DNA of 5,380 nucleotides from Chloroflexota bacterium (GCA_013696275.1 JACCYW010000026.1:1-5380); one strand, 5' to 3'; counted from the first letter of the stretch, positions 1 to 4,815 are shown. Numbers and translations: made by a program. Notes: generated by a model from the sequence alone, not told the origin.

Positions 1-46
1 GCGGCCAACGCGCACGAGTCGTCCGACTGCTCGAACTCAGCGGCAT
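1..46 (-). CDS. Possible 5' end of a gene running off the left edge
   Basis: An ATG at 46-44 on the minus strand is preceded by a near-ideal Shine-Dalgarno GAGGAG (57-52) with a 5-nt spacer. The frame stays open to the window edge and reads MPLSSSSRTTRARWP, a Ser/Arg-rich basic N-terminus. It begins 60 nt after the stop of the 70-residue gene and points the same way, so it may be the next operon member. Fifteen residues are too few to name a family. The call rests on the ribosome site and the operon position. It could be chance, because G/A-rich hexamers before an ATG do occur at random. Confidence 0.35.
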   Translation of the reverse strand, partial: MPLSSSSRTTRARWP

Positions 47-106
47 CCGTGCTCCTCGTTACGGGCCCCGCCTGGCGCCTCGGTCGATCGCCCGGATCTA
101 GCCGGC

Positions 107-319
107 CTACCTGGTAGTCGGCTCTTCGCCGCTGGTCGATGGCGTGCCAGGCAACACGATGGGAGGCTCTTCCGCCCTGGCTATGGCGATCTCGATGTTG
201 GCCACTTCCTCGCTCGCGGCTCGATAGTCGGCGCTGTCCAGTGGCGCAGCGTCGCGCCGGCCCCGCGCAGCCACGTGCCGAAGCATCAACGCGGCTCGGT
301 CGGCCGGTATCTCGGTCAT
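107..319 (-). CDS. Small protein of unknown function (70 aa), coupled to the PrsW-family gene
   Basis: I do not recognise a family. The chosen start is the ATG at 319-317, which overlaps the TGA stop of the PrsW-family gene in an ATGA (319-316), a classic reinitiation junction. No Shine-Dalgarno is visible upstream, as fits coupling. A longer version from the ATG at 367 would overlap the protease gene by 52 nt and is less likely. The protein is soluble, with no signal peptide or membrane span. Residues about 5-20 and 28-50 look helical and charged (SADYRAASEEVANIEIA is amphipathic). The last 20 residues are Pro/Ser/Thr/Glu-rich and probably disordered. Being last or second-last in the operon, it may be an accessory to the protease or membrane protein; that is inference from position only. 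Confidence 0.6.
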   Translation of the reverse strand: MTEIPADRAALMLRHVAARGRRDAAPLDSADYRAASEEVANIEIAIARAEEPPIVLPGTPSTSGEEPTTR

Positions 320-1866
320 GACGACAGCCGCACCAGCAGGCGTGCATCGACCCAGCCTGTCCAGCAATTCACGGCCTCGACTCGCGCCCAGTCGCCGACC
401 TGCTCGACGCTCCGAAGGTCGAGCCTCGCGACAAGCGTGACCATCGGCGTCAGGCCGGGATCGGGCGCCGACCAGGCGAGCATCCCTGTCTCGGGCACGC
501 GATGCGAGGGCGCCCAGACGTTGGTGGTCACGGTCGGCGGCGCGGGCGCCGCAGCCGGCGCCAGACTGGCTGGAGTCACGGTCGCCGCGGCGGCCGACGA
601 TCCAGGGGCCGGCAGCGGCACCGTGGGCAGCGGCACGATGGGCAAAGCCGGCATCGCGGCAAGCTGATCCTTGAGCGAGCGCACCAAGTCCCGCTGGCGC
701 TCGATGTCGGGATGTCGAGGATCATGGGAGCGGGTACGAACCATGGCCAGATCGATCTGCTCACGCTGCAGCTTTCCGAGCAGCCGCCCGGCGCCCGAGC
801 CGTGGCTACGTTGCAGGGCGCGCCGGGCCGCGACCCGGCGCCTGATGTCACCGAGCGTCGATACGTCGGTCGGGCTCAGTATTCCGGCCTCGACCTCGGA
901 GGCGGTGGCGACCTCGAACCAGCGCCTTTCGCGCCGTTGGGCAAGCAAGATGAGGACGATCAGGAAGCCAAGGAACGGCAGACCCTTGAAGAGCCCGAAC
1001 AGGATCATCTCCAGCGGGCCCGGGTCGCCTCGCAACAGATCCGTCAGGAGCGGCGAGTTCCACACGAAGTGGGAGATGACGCCAGCGGCGAACAAGCCGA
1101 TGGCGACCAGCAGCCGGCGCTGGCGGGGCTGGTCGGTGCGCGACACGAAGTAGGCCAGACCGACTCCCGTCAGGCCTGTCCATAGGACGTGCATGTAGAA
1201 GCCCGAAAAGACGACGCGGAGCAGATAGAGCTGCACCACCGGGCCCAGCTGGTCGGCGCCGCCAAGTGCTACGACCGGGCGGATGAAGTAGCCCACGTTC
1301 TCGACGGTGGCGAAGCCGAGACCGATCATCGCCCCGTAGATGAAGCCATCGAATAGGTCGTCTATCTCGCTTCGCGCGACAAGATAGATGAGCACAAGAC
1401 CGGCGTACTTGAGCGTCTCCTCCACTGTCGGACCGATGAGCGCCGGACCCCAGGTCTGGACGAAGGTGGCGCCGAAGAGCTTGAACAGGATCTCGAACCA
1501 AGCGGTGTTGGTGACCAAGGCGAGACCGGTCGCGGCGACCGCTCCCCACAGCAAAGCGGCGACCATGATGGACACCGGTTCTCGCTCGAACTGGTCAAGG
1601 ACATAGACGGCCAGCACGACCGGCACGACCCAGATGGCGAGCAGGAGCCAGGAGAACAGCCAGGCGACCGGGAAGGCGGAAAGGATGCGCGCCTGCTCAC
1701 CGAGGATGAGCAGGGCGGTGATGGCGACGATGATGACGAACAGCCAGAAGGCGGGCTGGCGCGGTTGGATGAACGATGCTTGGTAGCCCCAGCGCGGCAT
1801 CTGCGGTGAGCTCGGCAGCGCCGGCGGACGACCAGCCGCTGGGTCCATCGGGACGGGCAGCGCCAT
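316..1866 (-). CDS. PrsW-family intramembrane metalloprotease homologue with C-terminal SH3b-like domain
   Basis: This is a 516-aa multi-pass membrane protein. The PrsW (CAAX-protease-like superfamily) signature residues are present: EETLK at 149-153, DGFIYGAMIGLGFATVEN at 173-190, His226 (FYMHVLWTG) and His266 with Asn270 (SHFVWN). In the family the EE pair and histidines form the active site within the membrane. Bacillus PrsW cleaves the anti-sigma factor RsiW; the substrate here is unknown. Hydrophobic spans begin near 40, 67, 98, 154, 174, 209, 252 and 285. The last ends in RRERR (311-315), suggesting a cytoplasmic tail. The tail has a charged helical stretch (about 340-403), an Ala/Pro linker (405-447) and an SH3b-like end (about 460-514, GDWARVEA...GWVDARLL). 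The start at 1866 is chosen over an ATG at 1941 because GGAGGT (1878-1873) lies 6 nt upstream and the ATG overlaps the previous stop as TGATG. The gene is far longer than B. subtilis PrsW because of the tail. Confidence 0.9.
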   Translation of the reverse strand: MALPVPMDPAAGRPPALPSSPQMPRWGYQASFIQPRQPAFWLFVIIVAITALLILGEQARILSAFPVAWLFSWLLLAIWVVPVVLAVYVLDQFEREPVSIMVAALLWGAVAATGLALVTNTAWFEILFKLFGATFVQTWGPALIGPTVEETLKYAGLVLIYLVARSEIDDLFDGFIYGAMIGLGFATVENVGYFIRPVVALGGADQLGPVVQLYLLRVVFSGFYMHVLWTGLTGVGLAYFVSRTDQPRQRRLLVAIGLFAAGVISHFVWNSPLLTDLLRGDPGPLEMILFGLFKGLPFLGFLIVLILLAQRRERRWFEVATASEVEAGILSPTDVSTLGDIRRRVAARRALQRSHGSGAGRLLGKLQREQIDLAMVRTRSHDPRHPDIERQRDLVRSLKDQLAAMPALPIVPLPTVPLPAPGSSAAAATVTPASLAPAAAPAPPTVTTNVWAPSHRVPETGMLAWSAPDPGLTPMVTLVARLDLRSVEQVGDWARVEAVNCWTGWVDARLLVRLSS

Positions 1867-2866
1867 CAGCGCACCTCCACCGTGGCGATCATGCGATCGA
1901 GCTCGTTCGCGGCGGCGGACAACTGGCCCTGGATGGCCCACGCATCGAACAGGATCGGCCGGCCCTGTAACACGAGCGCGGTGAGCTGTCCCTCCATGGT
2001 CTGCGAGATGCCATCGAACGTGCCGACGTAGGCACTGCGCAAGGCCGGTGTCCCGGGTGCCAGGGGGATCGGCGCGGGAGTGGTCACAGTCAACTGACTG
2101 GCCGCCGTCTCCAGGACCTGACGCACGTAGGTGTCGAGCATCGTGGCCGGGTCACCGGTCAGGTCAGTGCGGACGTACAGCTCCACGCTGCCCTTGGTGA
2201 GGCGCACCGCGGCTGATCCAGCAGCTTGCGCGACCCAGCCCTGCGGTGGATAGACATAGGCGCCATTACCGACCGGAATGGCTGTCCCCGGCGCGGCCAC
2301 CGGCCCCGGACCCACCGGCCGGGCAGCCGGAAGGGCGGCATTGATGATCTGGGTACCGAACACTACGGCCAGGAGCACGCTGGCAACGAGATGGTGGGCC
2401 GCCAGCCGGTAGGACCAAGCCGCCCCAGGACAGCTCGACCCTGGACCGCCACGCCGCTGAACACCGCCCCGACGTCCGGCATCGGTACGGGCGGGGGAGC
2501 GAAGGGCGGCGGCGGCGGCGGAGCGGTGGACGATGGCGCCACATCGGGCGTCGGGGGCACGGACGACGGAACCGTCGCGACTGCCGGAGCCGTCGCGCTG
2601 GGCTGCGCAGACGCTGGTGCACGAGGGGCGGTCGCCGGAGCGACCGGCTGGGTAGGCGTCGGGCCGGCCGCAGTCGACCCCGCCGCAGCCGGGTCCGCAG
2701 CAGGCGGCTGGGCGGTGGGTGGCTGAGGGGAGCTTTGGGTGGGACTGGTCGTCGAGTCGTCCAAGCTGGGCCTCTCGGGATCCCATGGGCGGGGCGTCTG
2801 GGTCGCCGATGGGACTGTAGCACCGGCCGCAGGCTCCCGGTCAGGTGACCGTTGCGCCTGTGGCAC
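1866..2866 (-). CDS. Proline-rich bitopic membrane-anchored protein, apparent -1 frameshift near 2423-2426
   Basis: Two minus-strand frames make one sensible protein. From a GTG at 2866-2864, 148 codons encode a Pro/Ala/Ser/Thr-rich, probably disordered N-terminus that includes PPPPPPFAPPP. In this frame translation would end at a TAG at 2365-2363. The frame one base back continues into a transmembrane helix (about 155-179 of the joined protein, LAAHHLVASVLLAVVFG) and a 150-residue extracytoplasmic-looking domain (YVYPPQGWV..., RLTKGSVELYV, ending ATVEVR). It stops at 1868-1866, overlapping the PrsW-family ATG. Adding one G to GGGG (2426-2423) gives an uninterrupted 333-aa protein. The C-terminal domain faintly resembles PsbP/MOG1-fold lipoproteins (LpqN-like); I do not claim the family. 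Arg154 before the helix suggests N-in/C-out. It starts 3 nt after the DUF1801 stop. The break may be a sequencing error, a real mutation, or a slip at GGG. Confidence 0.7.
1873..1878 (-). promoter_or_regulatory. Shine-Dalgarno GGAGGT deciding the PrsW-family start
   Basis: A perfect GGAGGT on the minus strand lies 6 nt before the ATG at 1866-1864 and inside the last codons of the preceding gene. It settles the choice of the inner ATG over the in-frame ATG at 1941 and shows the protease can load its own ribosomes as well as being coupled. Confidence 0.8.
2423..2426 (-). other. Inferred frameshift site (GGGG run)
   Basis: On the minus strand GTC-CTG-GGG-CGG switches to GGG-GCG-GCT-TGG if one G is added or if a ribosome slips back one base on GGG. 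The junction then reads VLGAAWSYRLAAHH, joining the proline-rich part to the membrane helix. It is placed here because this is the only short homopolymer where both frames read naturally on their own sides. The true site could lie some bases either way. Confidence 0.6.
2505..2519. repeat. (GGC)5 triplet repeat encoding polyproline
   Basis: Five perfect GGC triplets on the plus strand, followed by GGA. In the minus-strand gene they supply the CCG/CCC codons of its PPPPPP tract. Triplet changes here would keep frame, so length variation would alter the linker without breaking the protein. Confidence 0.7.
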
Positions 2867-2869
2867 CCA

Positions 2870-3241
2870 TCAACGTCTCCGCGTGGGATCACCCTGCTGG
2901 CGGTTCGATGCTGCGGCCGCGCTGATCAGTGCCCTCAGGTCGTCCCCGGGCACGTCCTCCGCTGACTTGAACCGGACATGTCGCATACGGTCCCCGGAAC
3001 CTTCGAGTCTCGAGTGGTCGGCAGCAAGCTCAGCGCCGCGCCAGAAGGTGAGCGTCACGTGCCCCGTGTGACCGCGCAGGGCAGCGAAAGGGCCGTCCGA
3101 CTCGAACACGAGCTGCGACCACTTGATGCCCTCGTAGGCGTCCGGCACCGCCTCCCGCACCAGGCGTCTGATGGCCTGAGCGACCTCGGCCTGGTCACCA
3201 GGAAGTGCAGCGAGGAACGCTTCGACGGTCGGGCGGGCCAT
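2870..3241 (-). CDS. DUF1801 / YdhG-like domain protein
   Basis: This 123-aa soluble protein fits the DUF1801 (YdhG/YjhG-like) family along its whole length. It has an N-terminal helical part (TVEAFLAALPGDQAEVAQAI, residues 5-24), the family hallmark YEGIKW (36-41), a central beta stretch with HVTLTFWRGAEL (61-72), then MRHVRFKSAEDV (86-97) and a C-terminal helix (LRALISAAAAS). Family members are small single-domain proteins of uncertain biochemical role, so no function is assigned. The ATG at 3241 agrees with the family's normal N-terminus, although no good Shine-Dalgarno precedes it. The stop TGA (2872-2870) lies 3 nt from the GTG of the next gene, so it heads or belongs to the PrsW operon. 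The last residues (RQQGDPTRRR) are a basic tail outside the domain. Confidence 0.88.
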   Translation of the reverse strand: MARPTVEAFLAALPGDQAEVAQAIRRLVREAVPDAYEGIKWSQLVFESDGPFAALRGHTGHVTLTFWRGAELAADHSRLEGSGDRMRHVRFKSAEDVPGDDLRALISAAAASNRQQGDPTRRR

Positions 3242-3250
3242 TGGACGGGC

Positions 3251-3256
3251 AGCTTA
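3251..3256 (-). promoter_or_regulatory. Weak candidate -10 (TAAGCT) for the DUF1801-PrsW operon
   Basis: TAAGCT fits the loose TANNNT form of a -10 box and ends 9 nt before the DUF1801 ATG. If used, the transcript would have almost no leader, which would explain the missing Shine-Dalgarno. No convincing -35 lies 16-18 nt upstream. This is a guess from one hexamer. Confidence 0.18.
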
Positions 3257-3261
3257 CAGGC

Positions 3262-3378
3262 TCACTGGAACAGCTCACCCATGACGCCTTCAGCACCTTT
3301 CTGCCGGAGCCCGGCGAGGCTTCGCCCGCTGTCGACGGCCGTGGACGAGGGGACGGCCGTCCTCCCTGGGATCCCCAT
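3262..3378 (-). CDS. Doubtful mini-ORF (38 aa) upstream of DUF1801
   Basis: ATG at 3378-3376 to TGA at 3264-3262, ending 20 nt before the DUF1801 start. The product begins MGIPGRTAVPSSTAV and ends in GLRQKGAEGVMGELFQ, a composition more protein-like than most shadow frames here. Third positions are mostly G/C. The ATG overlaps the stop of the preceding mini-ORF as TGATG, the same junction type as at the PrsW start. There is no Shine-Dalgarno and no recognised domain. The opposite strand, in codon register, also reads open, so coding status is uncertain. The in-frame TAVPSSTAV comes from a repeated ACGGCCGTC that may instead be a DNA site. Confidence 0.25.
   Translation of the reverse strand: MGIPGRTAVPSSTAVDSGRSLAGLRQKGAEGVMGELFQ
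3334..3362. repeat. 12-bp palindrome GGACGGCCGTCC with second GACGGCCGT copy
   Basis: GGACGGCCGTCC at 3351-3362 is a perfect palindrome. Its 9-base part GACGGCCGT (containing the self-complementary ACGGCCGT) also occurs at 3334-3342, exactly 18 bp earlier. Two dyads less than two helical turns apart in a divergent intergenic region are a plausible operator arrangement, although the sequence is GC-rich enough for chance. Confidence 0.55.
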
Positions 3379-3512
3379 CAGGTGGGAGTAGCGCGGATGA
3401 GATAGGCCTCCTGACCCGTACACGCCACCGGCACCGCCCTGAGCGGGCGCTCGAGACGGGCCACCAGGTCCAGCTCCGCGGTCGGCGCCGTGGACCTAGT
3501 AGACTTGAGCAC
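3378..3512 (-). CDS. Doubtful mini-ORF (44 aa or shorter), TGATG-coupled to the next
   Basis: From a GTG at 3512-3510 the frame reads to TGA at 3380-3378. The core ELDLVARLERPLRAVPVACT and the end GQEAYLIRATPT look protein-like, with hydrophobic and charged residues alternating. A shorter 28-aa version could start at an internal GTG that has GGAG 9 nt upstream. I recognise no family. It may be a small peptide gene heading the operon, a decayed gene end, or chance reading in a GC-rich spacer. It runs against the probable cold-shock promoter region, which argues for caution. Confidence 0.25.
   Translation of the reverse strand: MLKSTRSTAPTAELDLVARLERPLRAVPVACTGQEAYLIRATPT
3466..3497. repeat. 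Inverted repeat AGGTCCA ... TGGACCT
   Basis: The 7-base arms at 3466-3472 and 3491-3497 are perfectly complementary, separated by 18 nt. The right arm lies just upstream of the candidate -10 for the cold-shock gene. It may be a binding site or hairpin; no known operator is recognised. Confidence 0.4.
3500..3505 (+). promoter_or_regulatory. Weak candidate -10 (TAGACT) for the cold-shock gene
   Basis: TAGACT matches 4 of 6 bases of TATAAT and the TANNNT pattern common in high-GC genomes. A start near 3512 would give a leader of about 97 nt containing both hairpins described below. No -35 is evident at the usual spacing. Confidence 0.2.
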
Positions 3513-3534
3513 GGCCCCGGACCCGTCAGGGGCC
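3513..3534 (+). other. Hairpin GGCCCC / GGGGCC in the probable cold-shock leader
   Basis: GGCCCC (3513-3518) pairs with GGGGCC (3529-3534) across a 10-nt loop. No T-run follows, so it is not a standard terminator for plus-strand transcripts. It lies at the expected 5' end of the cold-shock mRNA, where it could stabilise the message, or it could be an operator-like dyad. Confidence 0.4.
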
Positions 3535-3581
3535 TCGCGTGGTCACTCCGGCATCTCTCGAGGGACCCATGCGTCGACGGA

Positions 3582-3600
3582 TCTTCTCGCGAAGAGGGAG
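3582..3600 (+). promoter_or_regulatory. Ribosome binding site of the cold-shock gene with adjoining small hairpin
   Basis: GAGGGAG (3594-3600) lies 8 nt before the ATG at 3609 and fixes that start over an in-frame GTG at 3600. TCTTC (3582-3586) and GAAGA (3591-3595) can form a 5-bp stem with loop TCGC, whose 3' arm runs into the Shine-Dalgarno. Temperature-dependent opening is possible but only inferred. Confidence 0.5.
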
Positions 3601-3608
3601 TGAACGCT

Positions 3609-3812
3609 ATGGCTAGTGGCACGGTAAAGAAGCTCGTAGCGGACCGAGGCTTCGGGTTCATCACGGCTGATGACGGCAAGGATTACTTCTTCCACCGTGA
3701 TGGGCTCGATCGAACGCTTGACTTCGACCGTCTGGTGGGCGGCGAGAAAGTGACTTTCGAGGTGGAAAGCAATCCCCGCGGCCCGCGTGCCGTCAAGGTG
3801 GCGGCGGCCTGA
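3609..3812 (+). CDS. Cold-shock domain protein (CspA family)
   Basis: This is a 67-aa single cold-shock domain, the usual family length. The OB-fold RNA-binding motifs are clear: RNP1 as DRGFGFI (12-18, following GTVKKLVA) and RNP2 as YFFHR (26-30), then GGEKVTFEVE (44-53) and the closing GPRAVKV (58-64). Such proteins bind single-stranded RNA and DNA in the cytoplasm, melt mRNA structure and support translation, often on cold or growth shift. YFFHRD replaces the more common VFVHxS while keeping aromatic residues and the histidine. The ATG at 3609 is chosen because GAGGGAG lies 8 nt upstream and the protein then has the normal N-terminus; a GTG at 3600 would add only three residues. A leader of up to about 100 nt with two hairpins fits post-transcriptional control. 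A 61-residue gene follows 7 nt after the stop. Confidence 0.96.
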   Translation: MASGTVKKLVADRGFGFITADDGKDYFFHRDGLDRTLDFDRLVGGEKVTFEVESNPRGPRAVKVAAA

Positions 3813-3819
3813 GACCCCG

Positions 3820-4005
3820 ATGAGCTCGCCCATCATCCGTCCCGCCAGCGCCGACCAGTTCGCCAAGCACGTCATCGCTGAGTACAAGCACCGCGACCAA
3901 ACGGTCCAGTGCGTATGCGGTTGGTTCGGTAGTACCGCCACCAACGGCTCGCGGCCCTCTGAGTGGAGCGCTCACGTAGCGGAGAACCGCGGCAAGCGCC
4001 CCTGA
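3820..4005 (+). CDS. Small CxCGW-motif protein of unknown function (61 aa)
   Basis: The ATG at 3820 lies 7 nt after the cold-shock stop, so the two are probably co-transcribed; no Shine-Dalgarno is visible. The N-terminal half (SADQFAKHVIAEYKHRD, 10-26) looks helical. The second half holds VQCVCGW (29-35), then Trp49 and His52 in SEWSAHV. Cys31, Cys33 and His52 could take part in metal binding, but only three likely ligands are seen unless His24 or dimerisation supplies a fourth. Small proteins with a C-x-CGW...W..H pattern occur in high-GC bacteria, to my recollection without known function. No signal peptide or membrane span is present. Association with the cold-shock gene suggests a nucleic-acid or stress role, which is inference. 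Residue mix and position make it more likely real than the antisense frames that cover it. Confidence 0.6.
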   Translation: MSSPIIRPASADQFAKHVIAEYKHRDQTVQCVCGWFGSTATNGSRPSEWSAHVAENRGKRP

Positions 4006-4081
4006 CGCAGCCGTCACCGCGCATCAGGGAAACGGCAGGATGGACGTGCAACAGGACTACCGGGGGTGCAGGATGGTCGAC

Positions 4082-4753
4082 ATGATGAAGAGGATCGCAA
4101 CGCTTTCTTTCGTCTCCGCTCTGCTTGCGGTGACGCTATCGCCAGCCGGCACGGCCGTCGCGGGCTCGTCGCCACGATTCCTGACCCTGCCATTCCCTCA
4201 GACTTCAGGCATGCGCATCGAGGATGGGTTCCTGCGCGGCGCGGGCGATGTGCATGGCGGAGTGGATTACATCAACGGCCGGGTAGGACGTCCCGGCACC
4301 TGGCAGACGTTCCCGGTCATCGCGGCGGCCGGCGGGAGAGCCTGCGCGGCGCGCAGCAGAGTGGCCGGATGTGGTGCCGATGGCATCAGCAACGGGATAG
4401 GCAATCGAGTCGTGATAAGACACCGCCGCGACGGTCGCATCTGGTACTCCTACTACGGGCATCTCAAGAACTTCGCTCCCGGCTTGGCCGTTGGCACGGA
4501 TACGTACGTGACTCGGGTCAGGCGAGGCGAGTTCCTGGGCATGGCCGGTGAGTCCGGCAACCCCAACACGGCGACGCACCTCCACTTCGAGATCGACACC
4601 CCGAATGGCACGCCGGTCGACCCGTACGACGTGTACGGCTATCGAAGCGCCTATCCGAACCCGCGCGGCACGAACGGTCGCGACTGCGGCAACGACCACC
4701 TCTGGCGTACGTGTCCGCCGGATCCACCTGATGACACCTCCGGGATTCCCTGA
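4082..4753 (+). CDS. Secreted M23-family (LytM-type) metallopeptidase
   Basis: A 223-aa exported protein. Residues 1-27 form a signal peptide: MMKR, a hydrophobic core (LSFVSALLAVTLS), and a likely cut after AVA27. There is no lipobox cysteine. The M23 zinc site is complete: His58 and Asp62 (HGGVD), His127 (YYGHL) and the HLH motif at 166-168 (ATHLHFEI). Family members cut peptide cross-links in peptidoglycan, so a role in wall remodelling or turnover outside the membrane is likely; the exact bond is unknown. Cys88/Cys97 in a loop before the core strand and Cys202/Cys211 near the C-terminus could form two disulphides. There is no SH3, LysM or coiled-coil domain. The start is uncertain: AGGA lies 8 nt before 4082, but ATGs at 4040, 4073 and 4085 share the frame; 4082 gives the most normal signal peptide. 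It lies 76 nt after the CxCGW gene and may have its own promoter. Confidence 0.92.
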   Translation: MMKRIATLSFVSALLAVTLSPAGTAVAGSSPRFLTLPFPQTSGMRIEDGFLRGAGDVHGGVDYINGRVGRPGTWQTFPVIAAAGGRACAARSRVAGCGADGISNGIGNRVVIRHRRDGRIWYSYYGHLKNFAPGLAVGTDTYVTRVRRGEFLGMAGESGNPNTATHLHFEIDTPNGTPVDPYDVYGYRSAYPNPRGTNGRDCGNDHLWRTCPPDPPDDTSGIP

Positions 4754-4789
4754 CGCGATGACCGACGAGCGCGCTACGCGCATCAAGGT

Positions 4790-4802
4790 CGGGCGGCGCC
4801 CG
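4790..4802. other. Small hairpin CGGGC-GGC-GCCCG after the M23 gene
   Basis: A perfect 5-bp all-GC stem with a 3-nt loop, 36 nt beyond the M23 stop, without a T-run. Together with the next hairpin it may help end or stabilise the transcript. Confidence 0.3.
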
Positions 4803-4815
4803 TCGATACTCGCGT

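Larger units (their letters stand above)
3242..3608. other. Divergent intergenic region (367 nt) between DUF1801 and cold-shock genes
   Basis: No confident gene lies here. The stretch must hold the promoter of the plus-strand cold-shock gene and probably that of the minus-strand operon. It contains a 12-bp palindrome with a second core copy (3334-3362), a 7-bp inverted repeat (3466-3497), a 6-bp hairpin (3513-3534), a small hairpin next to the cold-shock ribosome site (3582-3595) and two short minus-strand ORFs joined by TGATG, all listed separately. No sigma-70 box pair is clear. Confidence 0.75.

Noticed and set aside
107..367. Longer form of the 70-aa protein starting at the ATG at 367
   Set aside because: Would overlap the protease gene by 52 nt; the ATGA junction at 319 is the more economical start.
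502..1185. Plus-strand open frame of 227 codons
   Set aside because: It lies antisense to the PrsW-family gene, has an Arg/Gly/Gln-rich composition typical of a shadow frame, and has no domain.
848..1549. Minus-strand open frame of 233 codons
   Set aside because: Alternate frame of the PrsW-family gene; Arg/Pro-rich translation without family features.
2226..2726. Plus-strand glycine/alanine-rich frame of 166 codons, superficially PE_PGRS-like
   Set aside because: The Gly/Ala richness is the antisense of Pro/Ala codons in the minus-strand gene.
1866..2866. Reading the proline-rich protein as an anti-sigma factor
   Set aside because: The topology fits, but no HxxxCxxC zinc anti-sigma motif is present and no sigma-factor gene is in the window.
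2266..2892. Minus-strand open frame of 208 codons
   Set aside because: Third frame of the proline-rich gene; Arg/Pro/Ser-rich and crossing the DUF1801 stop. The other two frames explain the region with one indel.
3290..3679. Minus-strand 129-codon frame across the cold-shock start
   Set aside because: Overlaps a certain cold-shock gene; Arg/Pro/Ser-rich shadow composition.
3543..3944. Minus-strand 133-codon frame covering the cold-shock gene
   Set aside because: Antisense to a clear conserved protein and to the small CxCGW gene; no recognisable domain.
4205..4786. Minus-strand 193-codon frame rich in Val/Arg/Ala
   Set aside because: Complement of the M23 peptidase, whose catalytic motifs settle the coding strand.
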